Shown here one piece after another: positions 24,848 through 38,039 of a stretch of DNA of 64,000 nt. Below the pieces are notes generated by a model. The model did not search any database and was not told the origin of the DNA. It worked only from the letters and a program-made list of their open reading frames with translations. This DNA comes from Psoroptes ovis (lineage: Eukaryota; Arthropoda; Arachnida; Sarcoptiformes; Psoroptidae), in assembly GCA_002943765.1 (NCBI GenBank), contig PQWQ01000017.1:682001-746000 (forward strand). Direction: 5' to 3'. A program made the position numbers and the translations under genes. How positions within the stretch are numbered: the first letter of the stretch is position 1; every line of letters starts with the position of its first letter.

Positions 24848-24848
24848 C
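24814..24848. repeat. (ATC)n microsatellite
   Basis: About 11 uninterrupted ATC trinucleotides, one of the longest of many GAT/ATC tracts in the window. Confidence 0.9.
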
Positions 24849-27678
24849 CATTATTTGAGCACCTTTGAAATCGTTGCTCATAGATCGGTTATTTACCTAT
24901 GCCATTATCTTCAATTATCAGTACTATTGCTTACTTGTTATCATTCATCAAATATATATTATCATTATTAATAATGATAATGGCATTTTTTTCGATTTTA
25001 AAAATTTAAAATTTAATAATTTGGGATAATTTTTTTCGATTAAATAACTAAAGCTAAAAATAGATTTGTTTCTTCAAAAATTTGATTCATGTTTTTTGGT
25101 TCAAATCTTAAATGAATTTAATTTCATTTTTATTTTAAATTTTGATCATTTGTCTTTGATTTAAGAAATAAAAATGATAATATTAATGATAAATGTGTGG
25201 TTCGATAGCTTCAAATGGTAATGATTTATGATGATGATGATGATTATGTGTTCAATTTCACTGAGCTACAGATTAAAACGTATTTACAATGTATATTTTG
25301 ATCTAAGTGAAAGTTTGATTTTTAAATTTAGTTTTTCCCCCGAAATGATTTAAATGAGTCAAATAAATAAAATTCAACTAATAAACAAATAAGAATAAAT
25401 AAAGGTTTGGTCACATTTGAATCGAATCAAATTGAGTTGAATTAAATTTAATTCAGTAAAATTCAATTAAAATTAAATTTAATTTAGTTATATTCAATTA
25501 AAATTTGATTTAATTGAATTAAATTTAAATTTAGATTTAATTTATAAAAATTAAATTTATTTCGAAAAATATTCGGTGCCAAAATAATCATTAATAATAT
25601 TAATGATGATGATGATGATGTAATCAAATTAAGATTGAATTAGGCTTATTCAATAAACAATTTCATGGTTTGTTTATTTGTTTTTGAATGAATGATTCAA
25701 CAAATGACAATTTGGTTCAATTCTGAATGGTCACTATTCGGTAAATTGATCCACCAAGACTCAATCTGATCATGAAGACTCAATCTGATCTTAAGAAACT
25801 GTGTCAAAGTAGCCAAATACGTTCTACAAACGTAACGATTACAATTCAAATCACGATTCAAACGATTTATGTTTGAAACCGATGATCATATCATCGTTGA
25901 TTTGTATTGCCAAAGTATACCAAAGTCTATTCATAGCTTTATATTCTCATAGTAACAACTATTCATTCATTGATTACCTTTAAACCTTTTGATCGATTCA
26001 TTTATAAGAAACCCTTTGAATGAGAAAAATTTGTGTGAAATTTTTCCATCGAAAAAATTCCTTTCCCATCCCTTTCTCTCGGTGAACAAAATATCACCGT
26101 CTACAGGTTACAACCCTTAGATATACAGGTTTCTTCACAACCAATCGGTGACTATGGTGTTGTGGTTGCTTTTGCCTGCTTTAACCTGCCGTGTTGACAC
26201 GCACGTAAATATTTGAATTGAATTGTTTTGGAGATACATTGATTCAAAATATTTCGACATTTCACCTGAAGATATTGAAAAATACCCCAAAAGTCGGTAT
26301 GTGTTTTCAACATAAGCGAAAACATTCCATAAACATTCCAATGTTTGTTTCTTCTTCGTACAATTCATTCACATTAATTTATGGTCATTTTTGCTAAATT
26401 AAAAACCAAAAAATACCGACCTTACCATTGGCAAATATGGCCACAAATATGCCACCATCAATAAATGAATTCAATATGAAAATTCAACGTGAATTCAAAT
26501 ACAAAAACATAAAACGAAAAATAAAATTCAATTTCGATGACCTTCGACCTTCGTTGTTGGTCGGTTTACTGGTTGGTTTCTGGTTGTTTTACTGGTTGTT
26601 TGATGATATTGGCTTACATGGCTCGCCATGGTTCATTCAAATGAATCAATAAATGAATTTTAAACATTTAAAAGCTTTGGTTATTCATAAATTCATGTAT
26701 TTACATGCATGTATTTTCATTTTGCCATTCAAATTCCAACATGTATTCACCATGTATTATGCATAATATGCAGATTTAAAGCAGTGTAAATTCAATTGAA
26801 ATTGAATTCAAATGAATGAATCAACGAAGGAATTTTTAAGGTCATTCAGTACTTTTATTTTACTTGAAAATTTTATGACCAATTTTTCGTATGCTTAACG
26901 TTGTACATTCATTTCAAACTGAATTGAATTGAACTAAATTCAAGAAGTTGACCAATGTTTGACCGAAATCACCCCAAATCAGTTATCGATGTTTAGCTGA
27001 GTTATTTCAAAAAATATTTCGTAGAAACGTTTTTGAAACGTTACTCAAACGCAAAACTTCGCAAATTTAATTCGAAGTTTCATTATGATTAACTTCGATG
27101 GATTATTGAATTAAGATCAAAGATCTTCGTACTTGATCGAAGATGATCATAATTATCGTCCAGATCACTCGTGGTTCGGTTTCTTTTGTTCAAAGAAATG
27201 ATTCTCTCCTTAATCTGAATTAATTAATTCGTTAGTCAATTTATTCGTGGGTTATTTAATTAATTCGTAGGTCAATTAATTAATTTCATTTGTCGATAAC
27301 CTCTCTGATTCACTGAATTTTGCTATTATCAAATTTATCATTAATTCAATAATGAACAATACAAGTTTGACCAATATATTTTCAATAATATCGATTATTG
27401 ATTTTGACCAATTTTTCCCTATCTAATCTGATCTAAAATAAGAGGTTTTGTTTCACTAATTATCGATTATGATTATTTATTCTATTCAGGTTTTTTCTTC
27501 TTGATCTTCTTGTTCTTTGACCAGCGCTTTTGTTTTGACCAGAAAAACAAATAATTACCGAGTTTGAAAATGTTTGAAATGATCATCTTCGTAGATCATT
27601 GGTGAAACCTGTTTTTTGATTTGTTCTCCTTTGCTTGGTGCACATTTGTTTGTTTGTTTTGATCATATTCAATGAATG

Positions 27679-27806
27679 AAATGACCGATCAATGAATGCC
27701 CAATGACCAATCAATGAGTGACTAATCACTGAATGACCAATTATTGAATACAAATGAATTGACCAATCAATGACTGAATCACCAATCATTGAATGACCAA
27801 ACACTG
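27679..27806. repeat. Degenerate tandem repeat, unit about 17-18 bp
   Basis: About seven imperfect repeats of a TGAATGACCAATCA-like unit. The minus-strand reading repeats IGHSVI-like peptides, but this follows from the DNA repeat rather than indicating a gene. Confidence 0.75.
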
Positions 27807-29701
27807 ATCATCACAATGGTCGAGGTCATCGAATAATTATTTCAAATAATCATTTCTCATTTCAATATTTTCATTGATATTTCTCTCCAATCGAAGTTCA
27901 CATTTCAAAAATTCATCTTTGACATATTCGTCTTCATCTTGTTCATTCATTTCATATTTCAATGAATCAAATTACAAATTATCTCCAAATTCAGAGATGA
28001 AATGAATGTGATGGGCTCATCAATTTGTTATTTTGGCTGCACCATTTCATTGCTTCATTACCAATTATTTACCAATTGTTCGATGATGATTAATGTAGTG
28101 GCGACGATCAAAATGTTTAGCCATTATAGCCATTGATTGTTGATAATCATCATACATACAAGTACACAATCGATTCGATTATTTGATTACCATTTGTTTC
28201 CAATTTCATTTAATTTCAATTTCTCCGATTTGAATGGGTCAAAATCGGTCAATTTTTGTTCGCCGAAGACTATTTCACTATGTTAGATAATAGGATATGA
28301 CCATTGATGATGATTTCTGTGTGTGTGTGCATGTTTGACCATGCAATTAAGTCTTTGTCTGATGATTCCATTCAATAACAGGTCATCAAACCAAACCAAA
28401 CCGAATGATCATCATCATTATCATTGACCAAATAAGATGTTATTTAAGGTGTTTTTTTTCTTTTGAATTCATGTTGTTTTAGGTTATCATCATTAGAATT
28501 GAATCAGTCGAATCGAATCAGCCAAATTATCATTCAAATCATCATATGTTCTATATTTGTTTTAAAGCTAAGCAAAGCAAAGAAACGAATATAATCGTGA
28601 ATCAAATCGAGATTTAAAATGATCTGAATGTATGAATGAGTGAATGATGATCCAATTATCTTCAGGTATTTTTTCACAGTTGTTTTCACCCTTTCGAATA
28701 GCAGCAAAGCCTGTGCAGCGATGCCATCACACCAGCTTGCTGAAGACCTGATCATCATGTTTATTTGAGCTGTGTTTGAGAGCGTATTCATTCAACAGTC
28801 AAGAGCTGAGTTGGTCAAAGGCTGAATTGGTAAAAAAAAAGCGCGGTATGAATCCGTGATAATATTCTGAAGGCTCCGAAGTTGTTATAACCAATTTCAA
28901 ACGTTCACAGCTTCTTATGGTAAAGTCATAAATGATAAGTGAGTTGATCATAATTCGAACCGATTTAATCTTTGATCAAAGATCTGTGATTTAATCAATC
29001 TTTTTAAATGTTTCTACATAAATTCTGATTTATTTTTGTTTTAATTTAATTCAATTCATTTCGGATTTCGGAGGCACAAGAATTCGATGAGATTTCCGAA
29101 GATTTTCGCCAAGATTTCCGATGATATTCGAGGAGATCGATATCTCTTGGCCGCCGCTGCTTCGGCTGCCACCGCCAATGCTAATGCAATGACAAGTTAA
29201 TCTTTTGACCAAAAATGAAATGAAAATTTATTGAAATTTTTTTTTTTAGGTTCATTTTTAATCAAAGATTTTCAACATTTTCAAGCCGAACACAAACAGA
29301 GAAATATGAAATTTTCTCATTGAATAAATCTTATAAGAAATATCGACACTAAAAAAATCAATGATCAATGATCATTGTCGACATGTCTCATAAAACGAAT
29401 GATACTTGGTGAGATAATACACTTGACCACCTATCGAGTGGTGTATTTACACAGATCTGTATCGATACAAGTTTTTCATCTTTTCCCTGCTTCTTCGTCT
29501 TGATCATCATCATCATCATCATTGATTCATTGATTCAAATGGTTTTTGATTCAAAATAATTTCATTCAAAAATTCTTGCTTGAAAATAAATATTTTTTCA
29601 ATGATTTTTAATGTCTTTCACTTTATTCAAACTTGAGTATTGAAAAACATGGATTTTCAAGCACATAGATTTTATGGATTTTTACATTAACACAAATATT
29701 G

Positions 29702-29786
29702 TGCTGTCCGAAAAGTTTTCAATGCTAAATCAATGAGAGCTTCCATAGAAATTTATGTTGAAAATCCTCAAGTACTTTCTGGACAT
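29702..29786. mobile_element. Short mariner-like MITE, copy 2 (decayed)
   Basis: The left end GCTGTCCGAAAAGTTTT is paired with a degenerate right end AGTACTTTCTGGACA. The arms match less well than in the other copies, consistent with an older insertion. Confidence 0.6.
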
Positions 29787-32700
29787 AGAAAATGTTTTTT
29801 TCATTTTTTTTTCAAATTGAATTATTACAATGATTAATTAATACACAATTTCTCATAGAATATTTATTAGATAAGAATCTGAATTCAATTAGAATTTTTT
29901 TTTTGGTGAATTGAAATCCATTTCATTTCATTGAAATCCATTCATTTCAATGTAAATCTTCATGTTAAATTCAAAATTTTACACGACAAGTGTACGCACA
30001 TGTTTGTCCAATATGTTTTTCCAACATTTCTCCAACAACATTTTTCCAAATGATAATGACGACATTTACCCATTGTCGGTGTTGCCACTATTTTTTCCAA
30101 AAATTTTTTCTCAAAAATATTTGTTGTATCAAAAATGCCGTCATAAATATCGGCTGTAGCAATTTCGATTTGGAAAAATACAGAGTTTAAAGTTTTGATT
30201 CGTAGTTTTAAAGTTGATTTTCGGAGTTTTGTATGGAATTTCAGCCTGTAAAATGACGAAATTCAATTTTAAAATTACGAATTAAAACTTTAAACCCTAT
30301 GTAATACTAGTGGTTTACAGCCATTTCCATTCCATGTATTTTCCCCATTGAAATATGTACAGCAACGTCGATATATAGCCAGAAATGTTTGTTTGTTTAC
30401 TTGTTTGTATTCATTTAAAAAAGATTTAAACAAGTTTTAGGCCGATTTAAATGCATACAACAGAGATGCGATAATGGTGAGACTAATGGTGAGAAGAGAC
30501 AGACTAATGGTGATATGAGTGTGTGTGTGTGTGTGTGTGCATGACACATGGAAAGAGAGAGAGAAAATGCATTGAAAATACATGCATTTGAATTGAATTT
30601 GAATGAAATGAATGAATGAAAAATATTTTCATTTCAATCCATTCATTCATTCATTCATTGATTGATCAACGTACAACAACATGCGTGAAACACAAATGTT
30701 AAAATGATTTGACTTGAAAAAACCGCTTTTGAAGACTTTTCAAAGAGTTTTGATTTCATTCAATTTGTTCAATTGAAAATATTCAAAATATTTTCCAAAA
30801 AGTTAATTTCGATTCATTTTTCATTGATTTTTCATTGTGAATTTCGGTGCAATTTCAATTATGAAATAATTTTTGATTTTGATTTAAATTCAAATTTGAA
30901 TTGAATTAAATCATATTGAATCATGTTCAATCGCATTTAAATGATATTTTGATTCATATTTTCACGTAAATCTGATTTAATTTCACCAGTATTTTGTCAA
31001 TATTTTCAAATGTGTTCATTTAATTGAATTCGTGTGCAATTTAATTGTTTCATCGTTGTTTTATTTTCAAATCAAATCAAAATCAAATCATATCAAAATC
31101 ATTCAAATACCAATATATACCTCTTTGTATCAATTTTTTTTTATGTATCGATCATCTTTGATTAATTCACATTTGAAATTCATTCAAATTTCATAGTGTC
31201 AAATTTTAAATCGTGTCAAATATTTTGAAATTTGAATTTTTGATTTTTCCTTTAACCAAATTCAAAATCACCAAAAACATTTCACGAGTTATTCAACAAA
31301 TTGTTTCAACCCAAAGTTGTTGCAATTTCAATTTCATCTTGCTTCTACATCCTACCTCCATTTAATTTCGATTCACACTCAAATTATGTTCAATTAATTC
31401 AAAAATTGAATATTTCATTCAAAAATTTTAAATTGAATCATCAAATTTCATCAAATATTTCATCATTGAACAACATCAACGAAATATCGATTGAATTGGG
31501 ATTTTTTCATTATTATTTTTGCTGCATTGTGCTGTTTCATTCGCGTTTCCAGTGAATTCATTTTTTTCAACCAACAAAATTTCATCGTTATTTCAATTCA
31601 TATCAAAAATTTAAAAAATTGCATCTTAAATGATCAATCAATGATTATCATTCAACAGCGATTGAATAAAGACACGACAACCAACTGAAAATAATAAGCA
31701 TCAACATTCATCATACCACCACAAGATCTTCAAAAACAAAGGTATTTAAATCATTTTTGTTTTCATTTCTTTGCTTTGAATTTAATTTGAAATTGAAATT
31801 TGAATGTAAATTTTCAAATCAATCGAATCATTTCACTGATCAATGATTATTGTGAAGAATTAAAATCTGTTCGAGTTTCATTTTTGCTTTGAATTTGAAT
31901 CGGATTTCGCTTTGAATGCGAATCAAAATCGCATTCAAATCAAACTTGAACAAAATCTTAAGAAGCTAAGCCACTGACAATCAATTGTACGATGGTTTAC
32001 ATTTGAATTCGTTTTTGTTTTTCATTTCAAATCCAAATCAAATTTATTCCATTCAAATCCAAATCAATTTAATCCAATCAAATCTAAATCTAAACTCAAA
32101 TCAAATCAAGTTTAATCCAATCAATTAATCACTCATTCTTGATTCAATTATCAATTATCATTGTTGAATTATCAGTACGTGTGTTTATGCATGTTTGCAA
32201 GTGGTGTTGGCCATATCATTGTTGAATTGTTTGTAATTTTTGAATTTGAAAGCAATGAATCGATTCGATTAAATCAAATCTAAATAATTAAATGATCAAA
32301 TGAAAAAAATGAATCAAGTTTGATTGACCATTGGATCGATTCACAAAATTGAATTGAATCGAAAAATCAATTTCATTTAATCAAATTTTATTTCATTTTT
32401 TCAATCAAAAAAAAAATCAAATTAAAGATTGATAATCAAAGATTGATTTCTTCAATCATTCATGGTCATGGCCGATTGATTTTTCATGTCAAATCGCTGT
32501 TTGTTTGTTGAATGAGTTGTCCAATATTGTTTGTTGTTCACCATCATTTAACATTCATATTTGTTCCGAATAATATCGTATCTGTGATGGATTGTGGTGG
32601 CACACGCCGTTACACCTTTCAAATCTTTTGATTGAAATCAAATTGATTGAAAATCTCAAAGGTTTCACCCTTAGATCTTTTGAGCCTCTCTAAACCTCTT

Positions 32701-35700
32701 AGATCTTTTACCATCCATCACTGATCTAATTCTTTCTACCTGAATCAATTTTATCCGTTCAAAATGGTCTGAGATGATCAAGATTTGTCAAATCAAATCA
32801 AATCAAATCAAATCGAATTGAATCAAAATGAAAATCGTTGAGATTCGTTGATCAAAATCAATTTTAATGGTGATGGTGATGATGATGGTGACGATGGTGA
32901 TGATGATGATGGTGATGATGGTGATGATAATCCGATAACATGATCAACATTTGACATATTTTTACTCTGTAAATGTGTTTTCAATGATAATTTTCTGTAT
33001 ATCTTATCTATGAAATTATATCTTCTAAAACTTACATAACCACCACAACACAATCTTGATCATCTTTATGATTGAAGAAATAATATTTTTTGATTAAAGA
33101 TAAAAGAATTTAAGTAATCAAAGGCGACCAAAAATGAAAAATTTGGGTCAAATATTTAAGATTTTGATTGATTAAATGTCACTCAATTGAATCGCTTGTC
33201 GCCCGAATGTCGCTTTTCTACCTCTTATGATGACGATGACATGGGTATCGATGATGACATCTGCCACACGATGATCAGCATTCGGTAATTTTCCAAATCA
33301 AATATTTGTTCATCGTTCATTTGCTTTGATCGAAAAATCAAAAATTTTTGCTGAATCATTTGTCGATCGTAATCACCTTGTCGTCGCTGACGAAACCTTA
33401 CCAACATTACCATTATCGCTGAATCTCAACAACCTGAATTAAGACGTGTGTGTGTGTAATGCCATTCAATTGTGCCAGGTGATCAAAATGATGCTGATGA
33501 TCAAAATGAAACAAATGTTTTACAAATATTCAAATTTATTCCATTTCATTTGAAATTTTGTTGTTGAAACAAAAAATTTACATAAAATTTGAATTCCAAG
33601 TCAAATGTTTCCAAGTTTTCCAGGCACATCATTTGTATTCCTACCATTCAATTCTGTGCTCACAAAGATATCAGCCCCCTCCGACTCGAATCAGTAAAAT
33701 CTGGCAAACAAATTTCGATCGTATTCCCTGTAATTCCGCATAAATTTTTTCCTTATTTCAGTTGTTCGAATTCATTTCTAAGGGGCCCACAACAAGCACA
33801 CATTAACCAAATGATACGAATTTGAATATACACGAATCCACACAAACAAACAAACACATCAACAAACAAAATTACGATAATGAATACACGTTATGTTGCC
33901 ACACATTGAATTTCCACGAATTCAACATCCGACTCCAAGTCTTGAGCAGTAAATCTACATTAAACAACACATTGAATCACACAATTTACGATCATTTCGA
34001 TTCAATTCAATTGCTCATTATTATTTGAAACTTTGAATGATGATCAGATAATGCGATTTCAAAATGATGATTATCATAATAAAATCAAAGAATGGAATTA
34101 CAGAATTCGAGAAATTGAAATTTCAGAAAATTTGTTTCAATGTTTTAATGAATTCTAAGAGGTTTCAAATTATCAAAGTCTTTACCTTTTGGAGATTTTA
34201 GTATGTTTGATAGTGAAATGAATGAAGATAATAAAAGTGAAAATGTGAGCCCATATCTGATTCCAAAACAAAACAAATGATTCCATTTACATTATTACCA
34301 TCGTTCCACGATGGTAATTATTCAAAATAATAGAAGAAGATTTGGTAGAAAGATATTAACCTTTTACGCCACCCACCATCTTACCCCTTCTCCAAAGTGT
34401 AAGACATGATAAACACATGGCAAACTTTCATTCATGGTTCATTCATTCATTCTTTGATTTATTCATTCATTGTGTTCATCGATTCAAATCCATTATCTTT
34501 GATTAAATTTTAATGTTTCTTTTTTCTACCGAATTCTGAATTCAATTATTTGATTCATTTCGATTATTTGAAACTTTGTGCTTCAATAAAGGCCCGAATC
34601 CGTGCTTCAAAATGTATCAAATTCAATTAAATTGTAGAGTGTAAATCCACTCATATTCACTGTGTGTGTATGCGTGTGTTTATTGATTAAATTCAATTTC
34701 AGATTCAAAGGGAATCAGTTATTTCGGAAGAATCTAAGCTGATACCAAATACAAACTTGAACATAAACACTTTTATTTCTTTAGTAAAATCTGAATGTTT
34801 ACCTGTGAGTAAATAATAATAATAATAAATTCAATTAACTAAATTTATGATTATTATCATTATTATTCAGTGTTGATGATGAATAATTGATACAAATAAA
34901 TGAATGTTTATTATGATCTTACGAATAAATTCAATCATCTATTCTTTGTTTCAACATTATAAATTCAATTATTATATTTCAGATCGATTGATTGAATTTT
35001 GTACTTGATTACTTGCTTGATTATATTCAAAAATTGTATTGATCATTGAATTGTAGCAGCTCAGACCCTTGAAAACCCTATCTTTTCGATCATTTCCTTC
35101 TCTCTCTCGAATAAGTACAACCACAGTTACCATTATACGATTTCAATTCAGTGAAATTGAAATTATCAATTTATTTTGATACTTTGTGTTTGTTGTATAC
35201 CCTGGAATCGAATTGAATTAAATTAAACCCAGAATAATTTACAATTCAAAGGTGTTCAAATATAATCGAATTCAATAATTTGATTTGATTTAATTTAAAC
35301 ATTTTTTTTTGTTTTGTTTCGATAAGTTTAATCAGGCAAACATCTCTATTTTTTTGGTCCAATTTCATTTGGTTTCATTTGAATCGAATCAAATTTAATT
35401 AAATTTCCACTTTTGATCTGTTTGACTTGGGTTTTTGTTATTGTTTTGAACCTGAAACGATTCAAAGTTTCAAAAATAATTCAAAGTTTTAACCTTTGAA
35501 GTACCTTCAGTTCCATGTGTTTCCATATATGTGTGTATTGGAAACCATGTGTTTCCATTTCATAAATGTGTTTGAAAATTTTTTCAGATTTCAAAAACTT
35601 TGAAAAACTTGAAAAAACTTGAAAGTTTTTCGAAAATTTCCCTTTGAATTTTGTTCATTTTCTCAAAATTCGCCCAAGATCCAAGTGAAAACACGGGCCA

Positions 35701-36280
35701 AAATTCTTATTCAAATTCATTGAAAACCTTAGAATCCAGAGAAACATTTTCCCATTAACCATAAACGTTTCTGGTTAATGGTTGAAAAAAATGAAAATAA
35801 TTGAAAATCAATAAATCAATCGATTTATCATAGGAAAAAAAAACAATTGTTTTCCTCGTCGAGTCTAAATTACTTCCAAATAAGGTACTTATTTCTGGAA
35901 AATTTCATATTTACGGCTCCATATTTCCAAATTATATACCGACCATATTTTTTACCATACATATTCACATACGGTTTTGATGGATCATATTGTTGAATCT
36001 CATGTATTTATGTATTTACAACCCATAGATCAGTAATAATTTCAAACAATTCGCCCTCCACCTAATAATAATTTCATACAAAAATTCAATTATGAAATTA
36101 TTTTAAATAACAAGACAAATATTAGAACAAATATACCTCTCTGAAAATTGACTAGAAAATGAAAATTTCCGGTCATTTTGATATTTATTTATTTATTTTT
36201 ATGTTTTTTTATTTTTTTAATAATTTCCCATTAATTTGTAATTTTATTATTATTTAATGTGTCATATTTTTCATCCCATA
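29787..36280. other. Gene desert, part 3
   Basis: No supportable gene. It includes a (GT)n tract at 30519-30539, a GAT/GGT-type microsatellite at about 32868-32932, and a compact hairpin at 34294-34318 (11-bp perfect stem, 3-nt loop). AAACAAAG followed by GTATTT at about 31740 could be the donor of an untranslated exon, but I cannot support that from sequence alone. Confidence 0.6.
30519..30539. repeat. (GT)10 microsatellite
   Basis: Uninterrupted GT run, followed by a GA-rich stretch at about 30553-30562. Confidence 0.9.
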
Positions 36281-36354
36281 GGTTGTCCCATAAGTTCTTG
36301 CCGATTTTCCAATCAATTTATACGATATAACCGGCAATAACTTATGGGACAACC
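36281..36354. mobile_element. Short mariner-like MITE, copy 3 (CCCATAAG variant)
   Basis: 74 bp with ends GGTTGTCCCATAAGTT and AACTTATGGGACAACC. Both arms carry the same CCCATAAG variant. TA precedes the left end. The interior, read on the minus strand, is nearly identical to copy 5, so the two are inserted in opposite orientation. Confidence 0.88.
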
Positions 36355-36371
36355 CAATAATTTGTTATCAA

Positions 36372-36445
36372 GTTGTCCGAAAAATTCTTGCGGATTTTCA
36401 ATGAACATCACCATTGATTGTGCTGAAATAACTTTTCGAACAACC
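36372..36445. mobile_element. Short mariner-like MITE, copy 4
   Basis: 74 bp with ends GTTGTCCGAAAAATTCTTG and AACTTTTCGAACAACC, starting only 17 bp after copy 3 ends. The interior ATTTTCAATGAACATCACC fits the family when read on the minus strand. Confidence 0.8.
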
Positions 36446-37284
36446 AATTTTCATTATTTTCATCATTTTTATTTGTTTAATATGATTATTATTTTTTGGT
36501 TCCAGAAAAATTATGATTATTATTATTGATATGACTGAAATAGAATTTAATTTGAAATACATTTCAAATATACAAGAAATTTTTCCTTTATGTTTTTCCA
36601 AAACATTTATTGAAAATTGAATTTATGACATTCTTCGAATGAATTAATTCATTGTCCATATTTGTTTGGTGATGGTGACCATTGCATGATATCGTTCAAA
36701 CACACAGACACATACACACGAAATTTTGTGTGTGTTTATGGGTTTCACCCATGTTCCAAGATGATGAAAGGTTTCCAGAATTCAGAATTGAAAATGTCAA
36801 ATAATAATAATAATCATTTCGCATTGAATGATTCAAATAAATTTGAAATTAATTTTCTAATAAATGGCCAAATACTGGTCATAATTTTATTTCCATTAAA
36901 TTTTTTCTGATGGGTCACTATTGAATGGGTCTGTTGGTGATGTTTTTCAATTGGTCATAATTCATCCAATTCATTCATTGATCCATGTTTTATTGATTTT
37001 CGACAATTTTATGAACTGTGTACGAGGCAGCTCTTGGTCAGTTTTTGGTCAGTTTCTAATATTTTGACCAGTCTTGGTCAGTTTTCCATTGTTTGGCCAA
37101 GACAAGACTCAATATCGATCGATTTTCTGGTTTCAAAGATCGCTCTGAAAATGACCAAATCATTTTTTGATTGTTATTCACCAATCAAATTTGCAATCAT
37201 TTAAAATTCAAAGATTAAACAAATCGTTTACAAACAAATTCAAACAACAAAATTTTTTGTTTAACCAAAACAAAATAAATATTA

Positions 37285-37358
37285 GGTTGTCCGAAAAGTT
37301 TTTGCCGGTTATATCGTAGAAAATCATTGGTAAATCGGCAAGAACTTTTTGGACAGCC
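37285..37358. mobile_element. Short mariner-like MITE, copy 5, TA-flanked
   Basis: 74 bp with ends GGTTGTCCGAAAAGTTTTTG and AACTTTTTGGACAGCC. It is flanked on both sides by TA (37283-37284 and 37359-37360), the duplication made by Tc1/mariner transposases. It is one of the two best-preserved copies. Confidence 0.88.
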
Positions 37359-37844
37359 TAAAAATTGATAAATAATCAATAATTTGTAGTGACACGCTGC
37401 CATACAATAAATCGATTGAAAATGTTAAAATATTTGTTTTTTTTATTCATTTCATTTGTTTGTTTTGGTTTTCTTATTTGTTTGATTGATTTTTTCTTCG
37501 ATTTTCCGGTCATTTCTGGTCATTTTTCTGACCAATTTCTCACTCGGTCCAATCACTCGACTCGATTTGGCTCCGGTTTACTTGAATTTGTTTGATTTAT
37601 GAATTGCAAACATGGAAAATTGTCTCCCAAATTATTCCATGATTAATTCAATGAATTCAATGTATTTTCACACTTTTCCAGCCGTTTCAATCTTTGCACT
37701 GAAGTTTGTACCAAAGTTTCAACATTTTCATATCAAAAACACACTCAACTCCAAGTGTGATTAAATGGTGTGTCTATGTTTGTCTGAGTTTTGCTGTTTT
37801 TTTATTTTTTGCACCGAAAATTATTTGTTTTTGATTGATTAGAC

Positions 37845-38031
37845 CAGTCATTCTCAACCGGTGTTCCGCGGCACTTTAGTGTTCCGCCAGATTCCAAAAG
37901 TGTGCCGCCAAATTTCGGAAATCTAACTCATTCCTCAACTATTCCCTTACTTGGTGTGCCGCAAGATTTTGGAAATAAAGGCTTTTCCTTTTTTAAGTGT
38001 GCCGCGGCGAAAAAAAGGTTGAGAATGACTG
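37845..38031. mobile_element. hAT-type MITE, 187 bp, with 8-bp target duplication
   Basis: Terminal repeats CAGTCATTCTCAACC and GGTTGAGAATGACTG bound the element. Perfect 8-bp duplications GATTAGAC lie at 37837-37844 and 38032-38039. GTGTGCCGC-type motifs recur inside, on a GC-rich background. It has no transposase. The family differs from the hAT MITE at 5966 although the design is similar. Confidence 0.93.
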
Positions 38032-38039
38032 GATTAGAC

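Larger units (their letters stand above)
24571..29701. other. Gene desert, part 2
   Basis: AT-rich DNA with no supportable gene. It has an ATC microsatellite at 24814-24848, a perfect 24-bp palindrome at 24958-24981, a degenerate tandem array at 27679-27806, and a short GC-richer ORF at 29087-29200. The longest ORFs are below 90 codons and look like chance. Confidence 0.6.

Noticed and set aside
27679..27806. CRISPR-like repeats
   Set aside because: The repeats are imperfect, contiguous and lack unique spacers, and the genome is eukaryotic. It is a degenerate minisatellite.
31301..31688. Overlapping 84- and 65-codon ORFs followed by a donor-like AAAG/GTATTT at 31740
   Set aside because: Composition matches background and no acceptor or partner exon can be tied to it. 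An untranslated exon remains possible but unsupported.
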